From Candidatus Omnitrophota bacterium (GTDB lineage: Bacteria > Omnitrophota > Gorgyraeia > Aquiviventales > Aquiviventaceae), in the NCBI GenBank assembly GCA_020057015.1, contig JAGVGS010000020.1, forward strand, positions 1 through 7,915: 7,915 nt of DNA, given 5' to 3'. The notes below the pieces were generated by a model. The model was not told where the DNA came from. It saw nothing but the letters and a program-made list of their open reading frames with translations, and ran no database searches. The translations under genes and the position numbers were made by a program. Numbering within the stretch: the stretch's first letter is position 1; each line of letters opens with the position of its first letter. This document shows, piece after piece, positions 1 through 5,233 of this stretch.

Positions 1-427
1 GAGTTCCGGCACCGCTTGTCGTCCACTGTACGACTTCATCCGGCGACCCGGCTTTGACCACTTGCCAGCGCCATAATGGGGTGTTCTCCGGCACTTGCAA
101 GTTGATGCCGCTCTGAATGGATACGGCCGTCTTCTGGTTGCGCTTGACGCGGATGGTTTGGGGCCAGACGATCTGGCCGCTAAAGTGCTGGTCGTGCTGG
201 AGGGTCACCTGATAGTTACCCGGGGCCACGGTAACCGTCCGCGCACCATCCGTCACGGATTGCACGACCTTATCCGGCGCACCGGCTTTGACCACCTGCC
301 AGCGCCACATCTGGATACTCTCAGGGAGTTGAATGGTCAAGCTGCCAGTTTGGCCAGAGCCTTTGCCACAGCCAGTGAGTTGGATCGCTAGGATGGTGAA
401 AACCAGAACAGCGCGCGTAACTCTCAT
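1..427 (-). CDS. Repeat-containing lipoprotein, C-terminus cut by window edge
   Basis: The frame is open from an ATG at 427-425 to the left edge, giving 142 codons of an incomplete gene. A strong Shine-Dalgarno GGAGGT (440-435) lies 7 nt upstream and fixes the start. The product begins with a signal peptide: Arg at residues 2 and 5, a hydrophobic core at about 6-16, then the lipobox L17-T18-G19-C20, so lipidation at Cys20 and membrane anchoring are expected. After a Gly/Ser-rich linker comes a beta-rich unit from about residue 30, with a WRWQVVKAG segment at 41-49 and a V-x-P-G-x-Y-x-V-T-L strand at 67-76. A second copy starts near residue 108, with the same WRWQVVKAG at 119-127, so the unit is 78 residues. 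The strand pattern resembles PEGA-like or carboxypeptidase-regulatory-like surface domains, but that assignment is an inference. Function is unknown. The gene is divergent from the DUF2339 gene. Confidence 0.85.
   Translation of the reverse strand, partial: MRVTRAVLVFTILAIQLTGCGKGSGQTGSLTIQLPESIQMWRWQVVKAGAPDKVVQSVTDGARTVTVAPGNYQVTLQHDQHFSGQIVWPQTIRVKRNQKTAVSIQSGINLQVPENTPLWRWQVVKAGSPDEVVQWTTSGAGT
27..308 (-). repeat. Direct repeat inside the lipoprotein gene, 234-bp period
   Basis: Positions 27-74 and 261-308 align without gaps and match at 41 of 48 bases. The offset is 234 bp, exactly 78 codons, so the reading frame is kept. Most differences are third-position or conservative changes (for example A50-P-D-K against S-P-D-E). 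High DNA-level identity suggests a fairly recent in-frame duplication of the domain. More copies may follow beyond the left edge. Confidence 0.8.
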
Positions 428-490
428 GTCGGTGACCTCCAAGTGCCCATTAGCTTACTCCAGCGGGCCTGCCATGGAAAGCACTCCTTA

Positions 491-504
491 ATTATAGTAC
501 TATA
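491..504. promoter_or_regulatory. AT-rich palindrome, likely divergent promoter or operator
   Basis: This is the only AT-rich patch between the divergent genes. Positions 493-504 are a perfect 12-bp palindrome, TATAGTACTATA. On the minus strand, 496-491 reads TATAAT, a consensus -10, and 504-499 reads TATAGT; both could serve the lipoprotein gene. On the plus strand TATAGT (493-498) could serve the DUF2339 gene. No good -35 is visible for either direction, so this may be an operator, or a promoter that needs an activator. A small inverted repeat, TTCGC-GATAT-GCGAA, sits next to it at 522-536. Confidence 0.45.
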
Positions 505-546
505 CATTGCATGAAACCTGATTCGCGATATGCGAAAGGTGCAGCC

Positions 547-574
547 ACGGCGCCCAAGAGCACTTGGGCGCCGT
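547..574 (+). promoter_or_regulatory. Strong GC-rich hairpin in the leader of the DUF2339 gene
   Basis: A perfect 12-bp stem (547-558 with 563-574) closes on the 4-base loop AGCA. A T-richer stretch containing TTTCTT follows, but there is no solid run of T. No plus-strand gene ends upstream, so if this is an intrinsic terminator it would act on leader transcription (attenuation) or on a small transcript. It could also be an RNA structure controlling the gene 40 bases downstream. The stem is certain from the sequence; the role is not. Confidence 0.5.
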
Positions 575-614
575 TGCTGTTTCTTGCGAGCGGGGTGCCA
601 CTAGCGGCCGCCGG

Positions 615-2327
615 ATGAGTGACGAAAACAAACAAGAGCTGCAGACCCTGAAGGATCTGGCGGCATCCTTAACAACTCGGATTCATAGTCTTGAACAGCG
701 CCTGTCCGCACCTGCCGGGGTAGCACCGCCGCGCCCCTCCGCGGCCCGGGTGGTTGCGGCATCTTCGCAACCGAAGGAGAGTTTTGAATCGCGTGTCGGT
801 CGGTTCTGGTTGCAGCGTGTTGGGATCGGCAGTCTTGTCCTTGGGGTCGCCTTCTTCATTCTCTACACCTTCCAGTACCTTGGTCCGTGGGCGAAGCTCG
901 CCATTGGCTATGCCGTTGGAGGCGGATTGCTGGGGCTGGGAATCCTGATCGAGCGGCAGCAGGGTCTGGCCTGGTACGGGAGGGGGCTCCGCGGAGGCGG
1001 ATGGGCCGTTGTCTATTTCACCACCTACGCGATGCACCACATTCCAGGTACGCGCGTCCTTCAAGACCCCACCGCGAGTCTGTTGCTCTTGCTGTTGGTG
1101 GCAGCGATGGCCGTCGGGTCTGCCCTCAAGCGCCGCTCCCAGCTAGAGGCAGCCTTCGCCTTCCTATTGGCGTTCGCGACCATGTTCGTCAGCCACGCTA
1201 CGCTCTTCACGCTGGGGTCCGTCGCCGTGCTCACGGTTGCCATCGTGACCGTCGCGGTACAGATGCGCTGGGCGAATTTGTGTCTCACCGGAGCTGTCGG
1301 GTCGCACGTAGCCCACCTAGTGCTGGCCCATCGGATGATTGGCTTAAACTTGATTTTCAGCGACTACCCGGATATTGCCGTCGAACAATTCTGGCTGAAT
1401 GCGGCTTTCCTGGCTTTGTACTGGGTGGCGTATACCTACGCGGTGTTCAAGCTGGGCGGGGGCGAGGGCCGGAATCGCCGGCCGGTGTTGACCACGACCC
1501 TCGTCAACAGCCTACTCTTCGGGCTGCAGCTCCTCGCCTCGGTGCCGCGCGCCTATTGGGATGAGCGCTATCTTGCCCCACTGCTTCTCGGCGTCGCCTG
1601 CCTTGCCCTTAGTCTGGTGGCCCGCCGGCGCGGACTTATCGACGTGGCCGAAGCAAATGTCCTACTCGGGTTGAGTTGGGCCACTGCCTCGGTCCCGCTG
1701 AAACTGACAAGCCGTTGGGTGGAGTGTCTTTGGGGTCTGGAGGTGGCCGCGCTCGTGCGGCTCGGACTTCAGTTCAGGCGGTGGACCTACCGCGTGTTTG
1801 CGATCGTCCTGGCGGTGTTGCTGGTGCCGAGGTTGTTGTTGGAGTTGATGGGCACGGCCACCATCGTGATCCTCAGCCACCCGGTGTCCCAACGGCTCCT
1901 CATCATCCTAACGGCCGTGGGCTCCTATGGAGCAGCCGCTGCGGCGTATCGTCTGGAGCGCTTTCGAGTGAGCCAAGGCGTGAGCGGAAACCAGTGCTTC
2001 CATCTGTACGCGAGCCTCGCTAGCTTCTTCCTGACGTGTCTCGTGGCGGCCGAGGTGGCAGCCCGCTGGCTCTCGCTTGCGTTGGCGCTCGATGGGATGG
2101 GGTTGCTGGCGCTGGGTTTTTGGGTGAAAGATCGCGTATTGCGCACAGGCGGATTGATCGTGTTTGCGATCCTGGTCCTGAAAATCCTCCTTGTGGACCT
2201 TGCGCAAGCCGAAACCATCTACCGCATCCTCTCCTTCTTGGCGGCGGGGGCGGTGATGCTCGCCGCCTCTTATGCCTACGCGCGATTCGAGGCCTTGGGG
2301 TCTGCCCCAAAGAAGCCCTTAGTGTGA
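615..2327 (+). CDS. DUF2339 family multi-pass membrane protein
   Basis: This encodes 570 residues from the ATG at 615. Residues 4-31 form a short heptad-like helix and are followed by a Pro/Ala-rich linker (about 32-53). The family signature then appears: F57-E-S-R-V-G-R-F-W-L-Q-R-V-G-I-G leading into the first membrane helix, and a Y-L-G-P-W-A-K-L segment at 88-95. From about residue 70 to near the end the protein is an almost unbroken series of hydrophobic helices, placing it in the inner membrane. This layout (N-terminal coiled coil, E-x-x-x-G-x-x-W motif, many helices) is that of DUF2339 (COG5373), whose function is unknown. The frame also opens at a TTG (564), but that lies inside the hairpin and adds an unconvincing N-terminus. 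No clear Shine-Dalgarno precedes 615, so the start is moderately sure. The metallopeptidase gene follows after 61 nt. Confidence 0.85.
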   Translation: MSDENKQELQTLKDLAASLTTRIHSLEQRLSAPAGVAPPRPSAARVVAASSQPKESFESRVGRFWLQRVGIGSLVLGVAFFILYTFQYLGPWAKLAIGYAVGGGLLGLGILIERQQGLAWYGRGLRGGGWAVVYFTTYAMHHIPGTRVLQDPTASLLLLLLVAAMAVGSALKRRSQLEAAFAFLLAFATMFVSHATLFTLGSVAVLTVAIVTVAVQMRWANLCLTGAVGSHVAHLVLAHRMIGLNLIFSDYPDIAVEQFWLNAAFLALYWVAYTYAVFKLGGGEGRNRRPVLTTTLVNSLLFGLQLLASVPRAYWDERYLAPLLLGVACLALSLVARRRGLIDVAEANVLLGLSWATASVPLKLTSRWVECLWGLEVAALVRLGLQFRRWTYRVFAIVLAVLLVPRLLLELMGTATIVILSHPVSQRLLIILTAVGSYGAAAAAYRLERFRVSQGVSGNQCFHLYASLASFFLTCLVAAEVAARWLSLALALDGMGLLALGFWVKDRVLRTGGLIVFAILVLKILLVDLAQAETIYRILSFLAAGAVMLAASYAYARFEALGSAPKKPLV

Positions 2328-2354
2328 TCTGCCAGCGGGTCGGCTTGGGCAGAT
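2327..2354 (+). terminator. Possible weak terminator after the DUF2339 gene
   Basis: The arms ATCTGCC (2327-2333) and GGCAGAT (2348-2354) pair perfectly over 7 bp, starting on the last base of the stop codon. A 3-bp inner stem (2334-2336 with 2343-2345) can form with a 2-base bulge. Only a short T run (2354-2356) follows, so termination would be weak or partial. It separates the membrane protein from the peptidase gene. Confidence 0.35.
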
Positions 2355-2388
2355 TTCAGCCATACCCTAAACGCGCTATAGACGTTGA

Positions 2389-3657
2389 ATGAATATGCGC
2401 AGCGTTTTGTCGCGGCTGCTTCTTCCGGTCCTCCTCCTCACTCCGTGCGCCGGCGCGGAGGAATTTCCCACGTACAAGACCGCCCATTTCAAGGTCTACT
2501 CCACCATGCCGCCGCAGTTTGTGGACTATATCAAGCGTAACGCCGAGGCGTACTACGACAGCATGACTCCGCGCTATTTCCGCAAAGGTTTCCCGGCGCC
2601 GCTGGCGATCTATTTCCTGAAGACGCAGGCCGATACCCAGCAGCTCCTCAAGCGCTATGGCGTGGCCTGTGTGGGATACGGGCAATATCTGTCGCTGAGT
2701 CCCGAGCCGGCGCTCTTTACACACCGCACCATGGACGACGGGTCGTTGTCGCTCTGGGGCACGCTCTTCCATGAAATCACGCACCATTTTATCGAGCTCA
2801 ATTTGCCAGGGGCTCCCGCCTGGTTCAATGAGGGGCTCGCCTGTATGTTGGGTGAGCGCACGCGCATCGTCAAAGGCCAAGCGAACATCGGGCACGCCAA
2901 CCCGTGGCGCGAGCGGGCACTCATGACGCTGATCCAGCAGGGGCTGACCATTGACGTGGCCCAGATGGTCGCATGGAGTGATCCGGCATTCTATGGCCGC
3001 ATGGAGCGGAACCATGTGGTGCGGCCGCTCTTTTTGTGGCTGCACGACACCCGCAAGCTCGACGCCTACATGACACTCGTGAAAGAGCGCGGCTATGGCC
3101 TCTCCGTGCTGGAGCAGGCTACCGGCATGTCGGCTAGCCGAATCAACCAGGCGCTGTTGACGTTTATCAAAGCCCGCTGCTACCCTGCGGCGTACCTTCG
3201 CGCGGCGGACAGCGCCTCGAGCGCGGACAAAGAGGCGTTGCTGCGGCAAGCGCTGGCGATTCAGCCGGACTACTATCCGGCTAGGCTGGAGCTGGCGCAG
3301 ATGTATTACTACAAACTGAATGACAGTGCCAAGGCCCGAGAGACGGTAGCCCCGCTGCTCGAGGCTACGGACGCCATCGAGCACGGCCAAGCGCTGTATC
3401 TCATGGGGGAAGCGTATTACTCGGCAAAAGACTACCGCCAGGCGCGCGCCTTCTATGAACAGGCGCTGCCCTACTATGAATATGAGGAGCACCGACATTG
3501 GCTATATTACTACCTGGGCATCGCGTCCTTCTGGGGTGATGGAGACAAGACCGCGTCCACCGCATGGTTCAAAAAATTCATGCAGACGGACTGGGAGCCT
3601 GAGAAACATCCAGAATGGGTGGCAGCGGCCAAAGCAGCCTTGGCCGGCCAGTGGTAA
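2389..3657 (+). CDS. Secreted HExxH zinc metallopeptidase with TPR-like C-terminus
   Basis: The protein has 422 residues. The N-terminus is a signal peptide: Arg4 and Arg9, a Leu-rich core at 10-17, and probable signal peptidase I cleavage after A21-G-A23. The motif H128-E-I-T-H132, followed by E148 within W-F-N-E-G, is the gluzincin arrangement of two His and a downstream Glu binding zinc, with E129 as catalytic base. Together with the segment at 31-38 (A-H-F-K-V-Y-S-T), it resembles DUF1570 or peptidase-MA-like proteins. Residues about 255-420 hold tetratricopeptide-like helix pairs, for example near 262-290 and 325-360, followed by a W- and Y-rich third pair. It probably acts in the periplasm or outside the cell; the substrate is unknown. 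A second ATG at 2395 is only two codons on and could be the true start. No Shine-Dalgarno is evident, and a TATAGA sequence lies at 2377-2382. Confidence 0.85.
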   Translation: MNMRSVLSRLLLPVLLLTPCAGAEEFPTYKTAHFKVYSTMPPQFVDYIKRNAEAYYDSMTPRYFRKGFPAPLAIYFLKTQADTQQLLKRYGVACVGYGQYLSLSPEPALFTHRTMDDGSLSLWGTLFHEITHHFIELNLPGAPAWFNEGLACMLGERTRIVKGQANIGHANPWRERALMTLIQQGLTIDVAQMVAWSDPAFYGRMERNHVVRPLFLWLHDTRKLDAYMTLVKERGYGLSVLEQATGMSASRINQALLTFIKARCYPAAYLRAADSASSADKEALLRQALAIQPDYYPARLELAQMYYYKLNDSAKARETVAPLLEATDAIEHGQALYLMGEAYYSAKDYRQARAFYEQALPYYEYEEHRHWLYYYLGIASFWGDGDKTASTAWFKKFMQTDWEPEKHPEWVAAAKAALAGQW

Positions 3658-3699
3658 GCGTAAGACAATGACCTTACCCCGCCACGTTGGCTAGGACCG

Positions 3700-3715
3700 C
3701 TATAGTTGACTATAG
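3700..3715. promoter_or_regulatory. Inverted repeat upstream of mutY, possible operator
   Basis: CTATAGT (3700-3706), TG, ACTATAG (3709-3715) is a perfect inverted repeat with 7-bp arms. The inner arms TATAGT and ACTATA are the same six bases that form the palindrome at 493-504. It overlaps the -35 of the candidate mutY promoter, a usual position for a repressor site. This is an inference from position and symmetry only. Confidence 0.4.
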
Positions 3716-3734
3716 GGGCGGGGGTTGCTATGGT
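3706..3734 (+). promoter_or_regulatory. Candidate sigma70-type promoter for mutY-mutT
   Basis: TTGACT (3706-3711) matches the -35 consensus at five of six positions. After a 17-bp spacer, TATGGT (3729-3734) matches the -10 at four of six. Transcription would begin near 3741, about 10 nt before the chosen mutY ATG, so the leader would be very short. No other plausible promoter is visible between the peptidase gene and mutY. Confidence 0.45.
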
Positions 3735-3751
3735 GGCGGCACCCATCCGCC

Positions 3752-4447
3752 ATGGCCGCGTCGAGTTCTCTGCGAGCATTCCAGCGCAAGCTGCTGGCCT
3801 GGTATCGGTTGCATCAGCGCCAGCTGCCCTGGCGCGAGACCCGCGACCCCTACCGCATTTTAGTCTCCGAAATCATGCTGCAGCAGACGCAGGTCGATCG
3901 CGTCATTCCGAAATATCACGAGTTTCTCGCCCGCTATCCTTCGATCCAATCGCTGGCCCAGGCCCAATGGGCAGAGCTGCGGCGCCTGTGGTACCCACTG
4001 GGCTACAATATCCGGCCACGCCGTCTGCGCGACATCGCTCGCGCCGCAGTGCGCGACCACGAGGGGCGCATTCCAGATAGCTATGATGCGCTGCTGGGGA
4101 TGAAGGGGATCGGCCGCTATACTGCCAGCGCGGTGTTGAGCTTCGCCTATGAGCAGGATACGCCCATGGTTGACACCAACGTGGCGCGCGTGCTGGGGCG
4201 TTATGTTGGCCTCAAAGGCGATCTCAAGAGTGCTCTGCGCCAGCGGCGCCTTTGGCAGTTGGCCGCCGACGTGATACCCCGCGGGCGCGGCTATGATATC
4301 AACCAAGCGATGATGGACCTGGGGGCAACGATCTGCACGGCCCGAGCCCCCCGCTGCGCGCGCTGTCCGCTGCGTAGCACCTGCCGCAGCGTGATCCTGG
4401 ATGCCCCCGCCGCTTCGGCGCGTGCAAGCCGCCCTCGCCCTCGTTGA
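3752..4447 (+). CDS. mutY: Short MutY-type A/G-specific adenine glycosylase, [4Fe-4S]
   Basis: MutY removes adenine mispaired with 8-oxoguanine in base-excision repair. From the ATG at 3752 the protein has 231 residues. It shows L25-P-W-R, the catalytic Glu40 in S-E-I-M-L-Q-Q-T-Q-V, a helix-hairpin-helix at about 113-125 (G-M-K-G-I-G-R-Y-T-A), the catalytic Asp141 in V-D-T-N-V, and the cluster ligands C195-x6-C202-x2-C205-x5-C211. The protein ends about 20 residues after the last cysteine, so the C-terminal MutT-like domain that reads 8-oxoguanine in typical MutY (around 350 residues in E. coli) is absent. The usual G-L-G-Y-Y motif is P82-L-G-Y-N86. A TTG at 3725 would add nine residues and is less likely. 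The last 47 bases overlap mutT. MutY is the best call; a related mismatch glycosylase with altered specificity is the alternative. Confidence 0.87.
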   Translation: MAASSSLRAFQRKLLAWYRLHQRQLPWRETRDPYRILVSEIMLQQTQVDRVIPKYHEFLARYPSIQSLAQAQWAELRRLWYPLGYNIRPRRLRDIARAAVRDHEGRIPDSYDALLGMKGIGRYTASAVLSFAYEQDTPMVDTNVARVLGRYVGLKGDLKSALRQRRLWQLAADVIPRGRGYDINQAMMDLGATICTARAPRCARCPLRSTCRSVILDAPAASARASRPRPR

Positions 4448-4850
4448 GTGCTCCGGCAAAATCCTCATTTGCCGGCGGCCGCGCCATGTCCGTTTCGGCG
4501 GATACTGGGAATTTCCCGGCGGCAAACGCCAGCCGCGTGAATCCTGGGCCGCGTGCGTGCGCCGCGAGGTCAGGGAAGAGGTGGGTATTACGCTTCGGGC
4601 CCTTCGTTGCGTGTGTACACTAACCTATCGTTGTCCCGGCGAGCGCTATCGTCTTGAAGTGTTTCAGGCGGCGTGGCGCGCAGGAGTCGCACAACCTCTT
4701 CAAGCGCAAGAGGTTAAATGGGTAGCACCCTTGGCGCTTGGCCGCTACCGCTTTCCACCGGCCAATGCCCCCTTGATCCGCGCGTTGTCCCGCAAAGGCT
4801 TCCGTGCTATAATTTCCGTCAATAACATCACCCTAGGGAGGATGCGATGA
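4401..4850 (+). CDS. mutT: MutT-type Nudix hydrolase (8-oxo-dGTP diphosphatase)
   Basis: The product has 149 residues. MutT hydrolyses 8-oxo-dGTP to the monophosphate and so cleans the nucleotide pool. The Nudix box is complete at residues 41-63: G41-x5-E47-x7-R55-E-V-x-E59-E60-x-G62-I63, preceded by E37-F-P-G. The late motif F118-P-P-A-N122 matches the MutT segment whose Asn (Asn119 in E. coli) contacts the 8-oxoguanine base. Both support true MutT rather than a general Nudix enzyme. The start lies inside mutY in another frame. ATG 4401 is chosen, but the in-frame GTG at 4422 is possible, and neither has a strong Shine-Dalgarno, which suggests translation coupled to mutY. The last 20 or so residues run past the usual family end; that DNA also holds the promoter and ribosome binding site of the next gene, and the stop overlaps that gene's ATG. 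Confidence 0.9.
   Translation: MPPPLRRVQAALALVECSGKILICRRPRHVRFGGYWEFPGGKRQPRESWAACVRREVREEVGITLRALRCVCTLTYRCPGERYRLEVFQAAWRAGVAQPLQAQEVKWVAPLALGRYRFPPANAPLIRALSRKGFRAIISVNNITLGRMR
4785..4813 (+). promoter_or_regulatory. Extended -10 promoter inside mutT, serving the Fe-S carrier gene
   Basis: TTGTCC (4785-4790), a 17-bp spacer, then TGC-TATAAT (4805-4813). The -10 is a perfect consensus and carries the TGn extension; the -35 matches at four of six. Transcription should begin near 4820, giving a leader of about 27 nt that keeps the strong ribosome site AGGGAGGA (4835-4842) before the ATG at 4847. It would let the Fe-S carrier be made without mutY and mutT. Confidence 0.65.
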
Positions 4851-5173
4851 TTACCCTGACACCACCGGCCACGCAGGAAGTGAAGCGGTTGATCGACTTG
4901 GAGCAGAAGCCCAACCTCGGCTTGCGCATTGGGGTGAAGGGGGGCGGCTGTTCAGGGTTGTCCTACGTTTTAGGCTTAGAGGAAGCCAGCCCCAAGCAAT
5001 ACGACACCGTGCTGGAGCAAGACGGCGTGAAGATTCTCATCGACGCCAAGAGCCATCTCTACCTTGATGGCACGACCATCGATTTCAAGAACGCCGTTAT
5101 GGGCGGAGGGTTCCAGTTCAACAATCCCGCGGCGAAGAAGTCGTGCGGGTGCGGGTCGTCGTTCACCCCCTAA
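4847..5173 (+). CDS. erpA: A-type Fe-S cluster carrier/insertion protein (HesB/IscA/ErpA family)
   Basis: A-type carriers receive Fe-S clusters from the assembly scaffold and pass them to apo-proteins in the cytoplasm. The 108-residue length is normal for the family. All three cluster-binding cysteines are present: C35 in K-G-G-G-C-S-G and C100-G-C102 in the C-terminal C-G-C-G-S-S-F. The K-G-G-G-C-S-G and C-G-C-G-S-S-F forms look more like ErpA than IscA, although the middle of the protein resembles both, so the symbol is tentative while the family is certain. A strong Shine-Dalgarno, AGGGAGGA, ends 4 nt before the ATG, and the ATG overlaps the mutT stop as ATGA. MutY needs a [4Fe-4S] cluster, so a carrier next to it is a sensible partner. 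The internal promoter in mutT gives it independent expression, and the hairpin at 5199-5224 follows. Confidence 0.95.
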   Translation: MITLTPPATQEVKRLIDLEQKPNLGLRIGVKGGGCSGLSYVLGLEEASPKQYDTVLEQDGVKILIDAKSHLYLDGTTIDFKNAVMGGGFQFNNPAAKKSCGCGSSFTP

Positions 5174-5198
5174 CGCTGCGCGTGCCCTCACTTTGAGC

Positions 5199-5224
5199 CA
5201 AAGGCCCCGTCCTCGGGGCCTTTG
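5199..5224 (+). terminator. Intrinsic terminator-like hairpin after the Fe-S carrier gene
   Basis: A perfect 11-bp stem (5199-5209 with 5214-5224) closes on the loop TCCT. It has a CCCC/GGGG core, and AAA/TTT at its base form an A-tract and T-tract. The downstream T run is short and interrupted (CCATCTTC), so termination may be incomplete. It starts 25 nt after the stop at 5173 and ends 9 nt before the next ATG. Confidence 0.65.
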
Positions 5225-5233
5225 CCATCTTCG

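Noticed and set aside
95..391. Plus-strand ORF of 98 codons at the left edge
   Set aside because: It is antisense to the lipoprotein gene, whose signal peptide, lipobox, ribosome site and repeats show the minus strand is coding.
564..614. Upstream TTG start extending the DUF2339 protein
   Set aside because: The TTG lies inside a perfect hairpin and the added residues do not look like the family N-terminus; the ATG at 615 begins the coiled-coil segment directly.
887..1564. 225-codon ORF in another plus frame within the DUF2339 gene
   Set aside because: It is Arg/Pro/Ala-rich without domains and overlaps a frame with clear membrane helices and the family signature.
2356..3498. Long minus-strand ORF of 380 codons opposite the metallopeptidase gene
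   Set aside because: It is Arg/His/Leu-rich with no recognisable domain, while the plus-strand frame has a signal peptide, HExxH motif and TPR-like repeats. It is an antisense shadow in GC-rich DNA.
3653..3678. Hairpin GGTAAG/CTTACC at the end of the metallopeptidase gene as a terminator
   Set aside because: There are only 6 bp with a 14-base loop and no T run, and a competing 5-bp pairing exists.
3725..3751. TTG start adding nine residues to MutY
   Set aside because: It overlaps the candidate -10 of the promoter, and the ATG at 3752 leads directly into the conserved N-terminus.
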